A DNA stretch of 64,000 bases from Paenibacillus sp. 37 (GCF_008386395.1 NZ_CP043761.1:6944001-7008000), one strand, 5' to 3'. Numbered from the stretch's first letter, positions 9,921-18,691 are shown. A program made the numbers and translations. Notes: a model not told the origin generated them from the letters alone.

Positions 9921-10934
9921 TCAGAAAATTGAAATCAGTTCCTTCGTGTACGGATGGCGTTCTTCAGCGAACAACGCATCTGCGCCAAAGCGGTCAACGA
10001 TCTGACCTTCTCGCATAACGATGATGCGCTGACTCATGCGATGTACGGCAGCCAGATCATGCGAGATGAACACGTATGAAAGACCAAGTGATTTGCGGAG
10101 ATCCGTAAGCAATTGCAAAACTGCACCTTGCGAGATCACGTCCAGGCTGGCCGTCGGTTCATCCAGAACAACAACGTCCGGCTCAATGCCAATAGCACGT
10201 GCGATCGTGACGCGCTGACGCTGTCCACCACTTAGTTCATGGGGGTATCGTCCAGCCAAATCGCTTGGAAGCTCGACCGCTTCAAGCAGCTTTTGGACGT
10301 AAGCATCCTTCGATGTGTAAGTAAAGTGGGACAGTTCGGCGTTCCGTCCAAGTTGTTCGTACGGATCGATTAGCGAGTCGGCAATCTTGAGCTTTGGATT
10401 CAGTGCAGCCATCGGGTTCTGAAATACAATCTGGATTTTCCGTCGATGAGGTCGCAACCGTCGACCGCTCAGCCGCGCGATATCCTGTCCACCCAGTGTA
10501 ATCGAGCCCTTATCCGCATCTTCGATCCGTAGCAGACAGCGGGCTAGCGTACTCTTCCCACAGCCGCTCTCGCCAACTAGGCCAAGACACTCACCACGGT
10601 TCAGAGTGAAGGAAATATCATTCACAGCAGGTCGGTCTGCACCTGCATACGTTCGGCTGAGATGTTCCACGTGAAGCACGGGATGACTAAGGATGCTGGG
10701 CGAGGAAGCAGGCTTTGCAACGGCGGTATCTATAACGGTATCTGTATGTGGATGATCTGTATCTGTAGCAGTTATGACTGCCTGATCTGTATCCACAGTA
10801 TCTATGACCACATTGTCTGTATTTGCATGGTCTATCTCTGTATGGTTTGCGCCTGTAGCAAGGTCATGGCTTCGCTCAACCGATTCGTCGGACTGCACAA
10901 ATCCTTGGCGTTCTTCATTTGAAGTCGTCTTCAT
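9921..10934 (-). CDS. ABC transporter ATPase, NikE/CntF/DppF type, with His/Asp/Thr-rich N-terminal extension
   Basis: 337 residues. The ATPase core starts near residue 85 (PVLHVEHLSRTYAG) and has Walker A GESGCGKST, a Q-loop, signature LSGGQRQRV, Walker B VVVLDEPTASLD and switch His in VFISHD. The core of about 260 residues matches NikE/CntF rather than the longer dipeptide ATPases. Residues about 25-75 are a low-complexity stretch dominated by Thr, Asp, His and Val (TDTDHPHTDTVIDT and similar). The ATG overlaps the preceding gene's stop by 4 bp, so the extension is probably translated. This is the last gene of the Zur-box operon. It supplies one of the two ATPases that drive import. Confidence 0.85.
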   Translation of the reverse strand: MKTTSNEERQGFVQSDESVERSHDLATGANHTEIDHANTDNVVIDTVDTDQAVITATDTDHPHTDTVIDTAVAKPASSPSILSHPVLHVEHLSRTYAGADRPAVNDISFTLNRGECLGLVGESGCGKSTLARCLLRIEDADKGSITLGGQDIARLSGRRLRPHRRKIQIVFQNPMAALNPKLKIADSLIDPYEQLGRNAELSHFTYTSKDAYVQKLLEAVELPSDLAGRYPHELSGGQRQRVTIARAIGIEPDVVVLDEPTASLDVISQGAVLQLLTDLRKSLGLSYVFISHDLAAVHRMSQRIIVMREGQIVDRFGADALFAEERHPYTKELISIF

Positions 10935-11731
10935 TCTATCCCCGCCTCCTTCAATCCCGACTTCAGTGAGCGGCTCAGAACGGGAGCTGCTTCGATTAAC
11001 TGGCGCGTATATTCATGCTGAGGATGGTCAAGAATGCGATGCTTGCCACCCGATTCGACGATTCGCCCTTCCTTCATCACAGCCAAGCGGCTGGCATAGC
11101 TGCGTACATGACGCCAGTCGTGTGTGATAAACAGAATCGCACAGCCTGTCTCCGCTTGTTTGCGTGCCAGCAGTTCCAACACGCGATGCCCAGACACACT
11201 GTCCAGTGCCGTTGTTGCTTCGTCAGCAATCAGCAGACGAGGGGAGAGCATCAGCGATGTGGCAATAGAAGCCCGCTGAAGCTGTCCACCGCTCAACTGG
11301 AATGGATAGCGACGCAGCAATTCAGCGCCAAGGCCAACCGATTCCAATGCTTCCTCCGCCCGTTTCTTACGGATGGCAGAAGACTTTTCCCCATGTACCT
11401 TCTGGTATTCATCAAAGTGCCCACCAATACTACGAAATGGCGTAAATGCTCCCTGATAGTCTTGAAAAATATACGAGATGCGGCTTCCCCGCAGGGCGCG
11501 CATCTCCTTTGGATTCCGTTCCAGCAGGTTGCTGCCTTCGAACATGACTCGCCCCGACGCATGCAGGTTGGGCGGCAGCAGACGACCAATGGCTTGCGAG
11601 AGCAAGCTTTTGCCGCTACCGCTCTGTCCAACGAGTGCCATGAACTCGCCTTCACGGACAGCCAGAGAGACTTGATCTACAATAGTACGATCCCGACTGG
11701 AGATGCTCAGTTCCTCAATGGAGAGAATCAT
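10931..11731 (-). CDS. ABC transporter ATPase, NikD/CntD/DppD type
   Basis: 266 residues with Walker A GQSGSGKS, signature LSGGQLQRAS, Walker B LLIADEATTALD and switch His in LFITHDWRH. It is shorter than DppD/OppD (about 330) and lacks most of the C-terminal oligopeptide HPY extension, as in nickel/metallophore importers. The start overlaps the end of the upstream permease by 4 bp and the stop overlaps the next ATPase start, so translation is coupled throughout. It forms the nucleotide-binding pair with the next gene product. Confidence 0.85.
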   Translation of the reverse strand: MILSIEELSISSRDRTIVDQVSLAVREGEFMALVGQSGSGKSLLSQAIGRLLPPNLHASGRVMFEGSNLLERNPKEMRALRGSRISYIFQDYQGAFTPFRSIGGHFDEYQKVHGEKSSAIRKKRAEEALESVGLGAELLRRYPFQLSGGQLQRASIATSLMLSPRLLIADEATTALDSVSGHRVLELLARKQAETGCAILFITHDWRHVRSYASRLAVMKEGRIVESGGKHRILDHPQHEYTRQLIEAAPVLSRSLKSGLKEAGIE

Positions 11732-12582
11732 GGCTGTACCTCCTTCTTCACATCAAACCGGTCTCGCAGATAGTCACCCAGCATGTTGGCAAGCAGGACT
11801 ACCGAGACAATGGCAAGGCCCGGATAGATCATCAGCTCCGGCCGAGACTGGAAGTAAGGCCGCGAGTCGTTCAGCATCGCACCCCATTCAGGTGTTGGCG
11901 GCTGTGCGCCAAGCCCGATGTAGGACAATGAAGAGATGAGCAAAATGATTTTGCCCAGATCAAGACTGGCCAGTACGAGCACATGGCCTGCGATATGTGG
12001 AAGCAGATGTTTTCTCATGATACGACCGTCCGACAGTCCGTTGGTCCGGGCGATGCGAATGTAATCCTTTTGGGACTCCGATAAAACCGTACTTCGAACG
12101 AGACGCGCATAACTAACCCATTTCACGATTACGATCGCCAACACCAGATTGCCGATTCCGGCTCCTAGCAGACCACTTAGTACAATTGCGACGATGGTAT
12201 CAGGAAAAGCAAGAAAGGCATCGGCGATCCGCATGAACAGTTTATCGACCCAGCCACGTTTGTAACCCGCGATCAAACCAAATGGAATACCGATCAGCAG
12301 TGCAGCACCGAGTGCCAGTAAGCTATAACCCAGTGTTTGGCCGCCACCAAGCAGCAGACGTGTCAGTACATCGCGGCCCAGATGATCGGTGCCGAACGGA
12401 TGGAGAGCACTTGCCCCCTGCAATCGTCCGCGCAGATCGGTTAACGTGTGATCATGTTTCAGAACTAAAAAGGCATATACGGAGGCCGCGATGACCAGCA
12501 GTGCAAATAGCAAACCAACGATCGCCTGCCAGCTATGTTTTTTAGATTTTGTAGTTGAAATGGGCAGGGGCATGGTTTTCAT
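11728..12582 (-). CDS. ABC transporter permease, NikC/DppC type
   Basis: 284 residues. A cytoplasmic N-terminus and one membrane helix (about 18-38) are followed by a typical BPD_transp_1 domain with five helices. The EAA-loop region reads ARTNGLSDGRIMRKHLLPHI, and the FGTDHLGRDVLTRLLLGG motif is characteristic of DppC/NikC. The gene overlaps both neighbours by 4 bp. It pairs with the NikB-type permease to form the membrane channel. Confidence 0.88.
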   Translation of the reverse strand: MKTMPLPISTTKSKKHSWQAIVGLLFALLVIAASVYAFLVLKHDHTLTDLRGRLQGASALHPFGTDHLGRDVLTRLLLGGGQTLGYSLLALGAALLIGIPFGLIAGYKRGWVDKLFMRIADAFLAFPDTIVAIVLSGLLGAGIGNLVLAIVIVKWVSYARLVRSTVLSESQKDYIRIARTNGLSDGRIMRKHLLPHIAGHVLVLASLDLGKIILLISSLSYIGLGAQPPTPEWGAMLNDSRPYFQSRPELMIYPGLAIVSVVLLANMLGDYLRDRFDVKKEVQP

Positions 12583-13526
12583 CGGTGGGCCTCCTTTTCC
12601 TTGAGTTTCATTTCAGGATTCAAATAACGATAAGACAGGTCAACCGCCGTATTCACGAGGAATACCAAGATCGCCATGATCAGGATGTAACCCTGGATCA
12701 ATGGATAATCACGCTGACGGATGGCGTCAACGACAAGCTTGCCAATACCCGGATAAGCGAACAACACTTCAATCACGACAACTCCACCAATCAGGCTGCC
12801 GAGGCTTACGCCGAATACCGTAATGACAGGCGGCAGACTGTGCCGAAACGCATGAAGCATGAAGATCCGGCCTTCGGATAACCCTCTTGCCCGGGCGGAC
12901 CGAACGAACTCCTGACTAAGAGAATCTAGCAGGCTGGAACGCAAAAGACGCACATAAACGCTGGAGATGGCAAGTCCCAGCGTCAGAGATGGCAGAATAA
13001 GCGAGGTGAATCCATCCCGGCCCATAGTCGGCAGATTGCCGAATCGTACGCCGAACATATCGATCAGGATCAGACCCAGCCAGAAGCTTGGCACCGCCGC
13101 ACCCACAATGGAGAGCATCCGGCTGCCCCGGTCAATCCAACTTCCGCGATGGAGCGCTGAAAGCGAGCCGAGCGGGATCGCTATCACGAGCATGACCAGC
13201 AGAGCGCCTATCGTCAGCTCAGCCGTAGCCGGCAGCGCACGCATCAAGGTCTGCATGACGGGCTGACCTGTCGAATACGATACGCCGAAGTCGAGTCGAA
13301 CGAAATCGAGCAACCAGTTGCCAAATTGGACAGGAAGCGAATCGTTGAAGCCCATCTCCTCGCGTACAGCTTCGACCTGCTCCTGACTGACAGACAGTTC
13401 ATCTACGTTCAGGATCGTCAGCACTGGATCACCCGGCGCCAAACGAATGAACAGGAAACTCACAAACATAATGAACAGCAGAAAAATAAATACCTCTAGG
13501 AACTTCCGAAGCAAAATGCGAAACAT
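12579..13526 (-). CDS. ABC transporter permease, NikB/DppB type
   Basis: 315 residues with six predicted helices: an N-terminal helix (about 9-30), a large external loop containing LAPGDPV, then the BPD_transp_1 domain. The EAA loop is VRSARARGLSEGRIFMLHAFRHSL. The start codon shares one base with the binding protein's stop (TAATG), so translation is coupled. The size and loop motifs are those of NikB/DppB/GsiC proteins. Confidence 0.88.
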   Translation of the reverse strand: MFRILLRKFLEVFIFLLFIMFVSFLFIRLAPGDPVLTILNVDELSVSQEQVEAVREEMGFNDSLPVQFGNWLLDFVRLDFGVSYSTGQPVMQTLMRALPATAELTIGALLVMLVIAIPLGSLSALHRGSWIDRGSRMLSIVGAAVPSFWLGLILIDMFGVRFGNLPTMGRDGFTSLILPSLTLGLAISSVYVRLLRSSLLDSLSQEFVRSARARGLSEGRIFMLHAFRHSLPPVITVFGVSLGSLIGGVVVIEVLFAYPGIGKLVVDAIRQRDYPLIQGYILIMAILVFLVNTAVDLSYRYLNPEMKLKEKEAHR

Positions 13527-15076
13527 TACATCACGTCCAGCTTATTGGTGATCATGTAATATTCACTGCGGGTGGTAACCCAATTTTTGATCTTCTTGCC
13601 GTTGTAGGCCACGATCGTACCCGGATGCAGCACGAATGAATTCAGCACGTTGTCATGCACGTAGTTGGCTGCCTTCTCGGCAAGCTCTGCGCGTTTCTCC
13701 GGTGCAACGGTGAGATTCAGCTCGTCGATAATCTTGGTCAGTTCCGGGTCTTCCGATCCGCTGAAGTTAAGAGCACCCTTCGGATGGTACGTTGCATTCA
13801 GGTAATAACCTGCATCGCCACGCGGGGCTGTCAAATTACTGTACGTCGCAATATCCCAGTCACGGTTGGATGCCATATAATCTTCTGGCGTGTCAATCTG
13901 GCGAATCTGCACGTCGATCCCAATCTTCTTCGCATCAGATTGGAACACTTGAGCAATTAGTGGCAGATCGGCACGAGCCGAATACGTCAGTAGCGTCAGC
14001 TGCAATGGTTTGCCATCCTTGGTCATCACGCCGTTTTGCTGCGTGTACCCTGCTTCCTTAAGATAGTTCACTGCAGCGTCAGGCCCGGATTGCTTAGCAG
14101 TCTCTGCATATGTTGGCGCGAACGGCAGCGATGGCAGGAATGGTCCGATGGCCGCTTCCCCGTAGCCGAGCAGGATAGTGTCCACGATGCCCTGACGGTC
14201 GATCAACGCATCCACCGCACGACGGACGTTAATGTCCTTCATACTCTCCCGCTGCATATTCGTCGTCATCTGATGCACACGGAACGTCGACGTGGACTCC
14301 ACAGTCATGCCGTCCATTGCTTTGAGCGATTCGAGGCTCTCGACCTCTGGACGGTATACGATATCAACCTGACCAGATTTGAGCGCAAGTGTGCGGGCAT
14401 TAGCATCTTCATTGAATGAGAATGTAATGGAATCCAGTGGCGATGCTCCGTCCCAATATTCATCATAGCGATCCAGATCCAGCTTGCTGCCTGGGGTAAA
14501 AGAGGTCAGCTTGAACGGGCCCGTGCCAATGGGCTTGTTCACAACGTCCGGCTCACTCACGTCGATAATCGCCGTGTTGGGATTCACCAGTTCCGAAGCG
14601 AACTCCGGGAACGGCTGAGTTGTGGTGATCTCCAGCTTGTCACCCTCGGCTTCAATCGTATCAATCTTCAGAGCGTTCTGGATGGCTACATTCTCTTCCA
14701 GTGCCCGCTCAAGGGATGCCTTAACGGATTCGCCCGTCATCGGCTTACCATTCTGGAAGGTCACATCGTCTCGCAGGTCGATTGTCCAATGCTGACCATC
14801 TTCGCTCTCCCAGCTCTCAGCAAGCCATGGAGCAACCGTCAGGTTCTCTTCATCGAGACGAACCAGCGTTTCCGTAATGCCCGCGCGCAGCGGCACATAG
14901 CTTGAATCCACATGTGGATCTAGTGAACTGGTGGAGAAGTTATATAGGAAGTGAACATTTTTATTACCGGTGGATGGCTGCGCAGCGGGACTGGACTCAG
15001 ATGATCCGCAGGCGCTCAACAGTCCAGCGCTCAAGGCCAAGGAGACCAGCGCTAGCAGTGGCGTCTTTTTATTCAA
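13526..15076 (-). CDS. Lipoprotein substrate-binding protein of peptide/nickel ABC family (SBP_bac_5)
   Basis: 516 residues. The lipoprotein signal ends LSAGLLSAC, so Cys23 would be lipidated. The mature protein has SBP_bac_5 landmarks: LDPHVDSSY, APWLAESWESEDGQHWTIDLRDDVTF, GTGPFKL and INVRRAVDALIDRQGIV. The start is TTG at 15076, with AAAGGGG about 7 nt upstream. It is the first gene of a five-gene operon. The promoter spacer contains a near-perfect Zur box, so the ligand is more likely zinc, a zinc-metallophore complex or another metal chelate than a food peptide. No metallophore synthesis genes (CntKLM type) are in the window. The ligand cannot be settled from sequence alone. Confidence 0.85.
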   Translation of the reverse strand: MNKKTPLLALVSLALSAGLLSACGSSESSPAAQPSTGNKNVHFLYNFSTSSLDPHVDSSYVPLRAGITETLVRLDEENLTVAPWLAESWESEDGQHWTIDLRDDVTFQNGKPMTGESVKASLERALEENVAIQNALKIDTIEAEGDKLEITTTQPFPEFASELVNPNTAIIDVSEPDVVNKPIGTGPFKLTSFTPGSKLDLDRYDEYWDGASPLDSITFSFNEDANARTLALKSGQVDIVYRPEVESLESLKAMDGMTVESTSTFRVHQMTTNMQRESMKDINVRRAVDALIDRQGIVDTILLGYGEAAIGPFLPSLPFAPTYAETAKQSGPDAAVNYLKEAGYTQQNGVMTKDGKPLQLTLLTYSARADLPLIAQVFQSDAKKIGIDVQIRQIDTPEDYMASNRDWDIATYSNLTAPRGDAGYYLNATYHPKGALNFSGSEDPELTKIIDELNLTVAPEKRAELAEKAANYVHDNVLNSFVLHPGTIVAYNGKKIKNWVTTRSEYYMITNKLDVM

Positions 15077-15097
15077 GGTAATGCCCCTTTCTCTTAA

Positions 15098-15112
15098 TCG
15101 TAATTATTATTA
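15098..15112 (-). promoter_or_regulatory. Second, weaker Zur-like box
   Basis: TCGTAATTATTATTA matches the Bacillus Zur consensus TCGTAATnATTACGA at 12 of 14 fixed positions. It lies between the promoter and the TTG start of the binding-protein gene. Confidence 0.55.
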
Positions 15113-15137
15113 TCTAAACACAATGAGTATTATCTTA

Positions 15138-15152
15138 TCGTAATGATTACGT
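15138..15152 (-). promoter_or_regulatory. Zur-like operator inside the ABC operon promoter
   Basis: TCGTAATGATTACGT matches TCGTAATnATTACGA at 13 of 14 fixed positions. Fur and PerR boxes would instead have TGATAAT or TTATAAT arms. On the minus strand TTGTCA (15155-15160), a 17-bp spacer and TAAGAT (15132-15137) form a sigma-A promoter, and the box fills the spacer, a classic repressing position. Confidence 0.75.
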
Positions 15153-15183
15153 TTTGACAAGAGTTATATTGGTGTTGGAACGA

Positions 15184-15215
15184 GAAAAAATCCGACTCTC
15201 GGATGAGAGCGGATT
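15184..15215 (-). terminator. Terminator after the SUKH-4 gene
   Basis: The minus-strand RNA has AATCCG-CTCTC pairing with GAGAG-CGGATT around a short loop, followed by six U. It separates the toxin/immunity cluster from the Zur-type promoter. Confidence 0.75.
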
Positions 15216-15314
15216 CTGCATGTTTTTTGTTACATATGAGGGCTTTATTATAGTTAATTCTCTTCCCGATTTGGGATTGTTTAGATGTATAACTATGCAA
15301 GATTCCCCGAAGAG

Positions 15315-15836
15315 TTACAATCCAGTTTCGTAGTCTTCCAGCAAATGTGACCAATAACCTTCGACATTCTTCATTGCTATCGGATCAATCTGCTCAAAAT
15401 AACCACGAAATGCTCTGGCATACTCATCTGAGGTATATGTACCCTCCAGTCTCATTTTAGTTGCCAGTTCACTTCTAATTAGATGAAACAAAAAGAAGGT
15501 TCCCAAATTCTTATTGAGCATATATACGTTGGACTTATCCAATGATGATGTCGTGAAAAACATATCGCTCCCTTGTTTTAGATAGAGACCATACGAGTCA
15601 CGCATACCATAACTTGCAAAGTGACCAATCTGAATATATTCCTCTCCCTCAATAACTTTCACTTGGAAAGCTTCAGATTTATAAAAGGAAAAATCATCAT
15701 ATTGTTCTGGAACTCCTATGTCGATTAAAAAATGAGCATTCTCTTCACTTATGCCCCAATCTTTTAGATTAGTAAAGTCATAATTAATTATTTCCGATTC
15801 ATAGTAGTCCTTTATCTCTACGATATGAAAATCCAT
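15315..15836 (-). CDS. SUKH-4-like immunity protein
   Basis: 173 residues, acidic and probably cytosolic. The pattern FLIDIGVPEQYDDFSFY, then a conserved IQIGHFASYGMRDSYGLYLKQG segment, a line of short beta strands and LGTFFLFHLI resembles SUKH-4 family proteins. These are known as immunity proteins of polymorphic toxin systems. AGAGGAG precedes the ATG. It is last in a minus-strand group of three genes (membrane protein, unknown 165-residue protein, this one), divergent from a WXG100-type toxin. Whether it neutralises that toxin or an absent one cannot be told. Assignment is by eye. Confidence 0.65.
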   Translation of the reverse strand: MDFHIVEIKDYYESEIINYDFTNLKDWGISEENAHFLIDIGVPEQYDDFSFYKSEAFQVKVIEGEEYIQIGHFASYGMRDSYGLYLKQGSDMFFTTSSLDKSNVYMLNKNLGTFFLFHLIRSELATKMRLEGTYTSDEYARAFRGYFEQIDPIAMKNVEGYWSHLLEDYETGL

Positions 15837-15896
15837 GCTCTCACTCCTCTAACTTTTAAAATGCTTGAGCTAGAGCCATAAGACTGATCTAAAAAA

Positions 15897-16394
15897 TCAC
15901 TGGTGCGTCCAGGCTTCCAGTCCCTCATCACTTATATCAATTGGTGCCTGCTTAGACATGTATTCCGCATGCGCTAGAGGAAAAGCATAGCCACCTGTAA
16001 TAATTTCACCATGCTTTCTTCTAATGGTTCCTCCTCTTTCGATTAAAAGAATCAAAGGTTCATAGAGATCATGAAACTCCGACGCAATTTCATTTCCGGA
16101 ATCAAATAATAACAACCATTCCAAGTATGCTTCACACGTTCCTTTTAGGAAACTGTTTTTCAATTCCTTTAATTGAGGACATTTTTTAGTTATATCCAGA
16201 TCAACGTCATATCCGAATGCACGAGAAGCGTTGAAAAAAGGATACGATGTTTTCAAACGGTATGTAGTGGTCAATATTGCTGCTCTTCTAATATACTCCT
16301 GTAATAATGCCATGTTTGAGGGTTCATCTGTTCTACCGGAAGTCCCCCAATTGATGCTGTTTATTCTTTCTATACCTTTACATAATTGATTCAT
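15897..16394 (-). CDS. Unknown 165-residue protein in the toxin/immunity island
   Basis: I do not recognise the family. The start at 16394 is chosen because AGGAGGAGG lies directly upstream; a longer frame from a TTG at 16418 would run through that site. The protein is probably soluble and mostly helical, with no signal peptide. It has a hydrophobic YLEWLLLFDSG segment mid-protein and a GGYAFPLAHAEYM motif near the C-terminus. It sits 60 bp upstream of the SUKH-4-like gene and 37 bp downstream of the membrane-protein gene, all in one direction. Its place suggests a further immunity or accessory protein, but this rests on context only. Confidence 0.6.
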   Translation of the reverse strand: MNQLCKGIERINSINWGTSGRTDEPSNMALLQEYIRRAAILTTTYRLKTSYPFFNASRAFGYDVDLDITKKCPQLKELKNSFLKGTCEAYLEWLLLFDSGNEIASEFHDLYEPLILLIERGGTIRRKHGEIITGGYAFPLAHAEYMSKQAPIDISDEGLEAWTHQ

Positions 16395-16431
16395 TAATAC
16401 CTCCTCCTCTAGAGTCAACTACCCGGGGATA

Positions 16432-17250
16432 CTAAGGGTTTTTCAAAGATTTTTTTCTAAAATATCCAATGTAAAAAGTAAATAATAAAAAAATTACTAA
16501 ACCCACATACCAATCTCTATTAAAGAGGAATACTATCGGAATGAATAAAAATATAATTAAAAATGTCCAATTATATATCTTGTGAATAAATCTCTTTTTT
16601 ATAAATCCTTCACTGATAATTGCAAATAAGATAATAACATAACTGTAGAGATCAAATGATAGTAAAAATATAGAAATACCTTCTATAGCTGTTGATGCTG
16701 AAATAAGAGATAAAATAAAGTACAAAACTAAAATTAATAATATAAAATTTAGATATGCATGAAATAAAGGAATAGCAAACGGTGCGATCTTAGACTTAAA
16801 AAAGCTCTCAATAGTTACCACAAGATGACCACTGCTATCACTTGTAATTAACGGGTTAACTTGTTCACTTTTCAAAAAAGAAATTTCTTTTTGAAGTTCT
16901 TTTCTAAAACTCATCATTCCGGCCCTTTGATCTATCTGATTATCTTCTTCTCTAAGCCTATTAAACGTTTCAACCAATCGGTTAGGGAACAATACTGTGG
17001 CTTTTGAAATTTTCTCCACGGCATCATAAAAATCTGTTTTCCTTTGTACATATTTGTATACTTCTATTTCCGCTTCTGTATAAATCTCTAATGCTTTCTC
17101 AAAGCGTTGTTGGTCTAATTTAATACTCTCTAGATAATTCGCTCTCAATTCTTTGTACATCCAAAATAAAAGAACTATAATAACGGTTATCATTAGATAT
17201 GTTCCATTATTCGGAACCACACCCTTAATAAAGTCTAAAAAATAATTCAT
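16432..17250 (-). CDS. Unknown membrane protein with coiled cytoplasmic domain
   Basis: 272 residues, no family recognised. One helix lies near the N-terminus (about 18-32), followed by a charged, probably coiled helical region (about 35-150). The C-terminal half has four or five membrane helices (about 158-265), rich in Ile, Leu and Phe. AGGAGG lies 7 nt before the ATG. Base composition is markedly AT-rich compared with the flanking ABC and kinase genes, hinting at transfer. It heads the minus-strand group that ends with the SUKH-4-like gene. A perfect 8-bp inverted repeat lies just upstream of its ribosome-binding site. Confidence 0.65.
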   Translation of the reverse strand: MNYFLDFIKGVVPNNGTYLMITVIIVLLFWMYKELRANYLESIKLDQQRFEKALEIYTEAEIEVYKYVQRKTDFYDAVEKISKATVLFPNRLVETFNRLREEDNQIDQRAGMMSFRKELQKEISFLKSEQVNPLITSDSSGHLVVTIESFFKSKIAPFAIPLFHAYLNFILLILVLYFILSLISASTAIEGISIFLLSFDLYSYVIILFAIISEGFIKKRFIHKIYNWTFLIIFLFIPIVFLFNRDWYVGLVIFLLFTFYIGYFRKKSLKNP

Positions 17251-17572
17251 ATATACCTCCTATAGTATATGGTAAATAGTATTTACCTAATATATGTCGG
17301 AAGTATTCTATTTACTTTTTAGTAGCCACCTTGCTCCCCTCTCATAAAACGCTAGATACCGTTTTTATCTTCTTCCACATCCAACATACCCGCAAGAACT
17401 CCTCACCACGTCTTGCCCCTCCTGACATTTAACTTATTTTTGGCACAAACAATTCACCTTCGTTTGAGAATTTCAGGAGAATGGGTACAAACAAATAGAA
17501 CTATAGGTCCTCACAAACAGCATCTAACATGGATTAAAATATAGTATAGATCAAGAACTGAGGATTGAGACG
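17251..17572. promoter_or_regulatory. Divergent promoter region with palindrome GGTAAATAGTATTTACC
   Basis: This 322-bp gap separates the immunity-side genes from the toxin gene. At 17271-17287 GGTAAATA and TATTTACC form a perfect inverted repeat around one G; a half-related AGTAAATAG lies about 30 bp away. It could be a repressor operator or a 5' mRNA hairpin for the membrane-protein gene. No small gene was seen. Confidence 0.45.
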
Positions 17573-18679
17573 ATGACAAATATACAGATCCCTGTGGATC
17601 AAATGACACACACGATTGGCGTGTTTAAGGTAGGACACGGGCACTTGCAACAAACTCTGGCTAGATTAAATAGCCAACTTACTCCCCTACTCGATGGTTT
17701 TGAAGGCGAGACAGCCGAGCGCTTTGCCCACTTATACCGTTATGCAGAGAAAAACCTGAATACCACCCTGGAGCTGCTTAATACAATATCTCTTCGTTTG
17801 GAACAGATTCGGGAACGCTTTGTCGATACCGATTCCACTATGGTTAACATCTCTGCGTTACTACAGTATCAGGCCAATCCGGGCACACCTCGTACTAATG
17901 ATCTTGTTTGCGGCCCAAATGATCCCCCTCCTAAACGAAGCGTTGAGGAACATGTGGATGCCTTTTTCAATCAGGCCGGAGAAAACATATTAGCGATTGG
18001 TGACTCTGCCCTGCAACTAGGTAAAGACCTTATTGAACATCCGGTGGATACCGCGGGTAACTTTTTATATGATAATACCATTGGTACAATTAAAGACGTA
18101 GGGAACGGAATCGCCTTTAGTTGGAACTATGTGTGGGATAACGGAGATACCCGAGAACAGGCAGAGAAGCAGATTGCAGCCGAGTTCGATAAAATGAAGC
18201 AAGAAGGCGGAGCAGAGTACGCTGCAAATATCACAACTTCTATGCTCCTCGGAATCTTCGGTAGAAAAGTCGGGATCAAGTCCATTGATGGCAAACAGCA
18301 TCACTCGCCCCATACGGATTCTGGTGGGGGAGATAATAAGAAAGCAGATCAGAATAAAAACGAACAACATGTTCAGTATGGCGAAGACTTTGGTAAAATG
18401 GGAACATATGTGGAGAATCCAAGTATTCGAGTTAACTGGAGTGAGTTTGCTGAACATGGTTTCTCCAGAATGGAGAAACGTGGAGTGACTCAGGATATGG
18501 TTGATGATTGGGTTAAGAACGGAAAAGCGTTATCCCAAAATGAAGGCGTAAAATATGCCTTTATAACAAGAGAAGGTGTAGCTGTTGTTAGCAAGGAGGG
18601 CAAATTAGTTACTACATGGGGTAAAGATAATTTTGATGAAGGAATGACAGAAATCGTTGAAAAAATATACGGTAAATAA
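17573..18679 (+). CDS. WXG100-type secreted polymorphic toxin with DUF4258-like C-terminal domain
   Basis: 368 residues. The N-terminal ~95 residues form a helical hairpin like WXG100 type VII secretion targets (GFEGETAERFAHLYRYAEK at the turn, where WxG is degenerate). A connector of about 100 residues follows, then a hydrophilic Gly/Asp/Lys linker (about 245-270). The C-terminal ~85 residues carry HGFSRMEKRGVTQDMVDDW, a YAFITREGVAVVSKEG strand pair and LVTTW, resembling DUF4258/BECR-type toxin folds whose His/Arg residues act on RNA. That order (secretion head, linker, small toxin tip) is the polymorphic toxin layout. A small DUF1871-like gene starts immediately after it, the usual place for the cognate immunity protein. 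No type VII secretion apparatus gene is in the window. The target is not known. Confidence 0.7.
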   Translation: MTNIQIPVDQMTHTIGVFKVGHGHLQQTLARLNSQLTPLLDGFEGETAERFAHLYRYAEKNLNTTLELLNTISLRLEQIRERFVDTDSTMVNISALLQYQANPGTPRTNDLVCGPNDPPPKRSVEEHVDAFFNQAGENILAIGDSALQLGKDLIEHPVDTAGNFLYDNTIGTIKDVGNGIAFSWNYVWDNGDTREQAEKQIAAEFDKMKQEGGAEYAANITTSMLLGIFGRKVGIKSIDGKQHHSPHTDSGGGDNKKADQNKNEQHVQYGEDFGKMGTYVENPSIRVNWSEFAEHGFSRMEKRGVTQDMVDDWVKNGKALSQNEGVKYAFITREGVAVVSKEGKLVTTWGKDNFDEGMTEIVEKIYGK

Positions 18680-18691
18680 GAGGTGTTACAC

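Noticed and set aside
9793..10005. 70-codon plus-strand frame near the ABC terminator
   Set aside because: It crosses the terminator and the end of the ATPase gene and shows no family features.
11015..11773. 252-codon open frame on the plus strand
   Set aside because: Antisense to the NikD-type ATPase and the end of the permease gene; no ribosome-binding site or recognisable domain.
15098..15152. Fur or PerR boxes before the ABC operon
   Set aside because: The arms read TCGTAAT/ATTACG, which is the Zur form; Fur would need TGATAAT and PerR TTATAAT arms.
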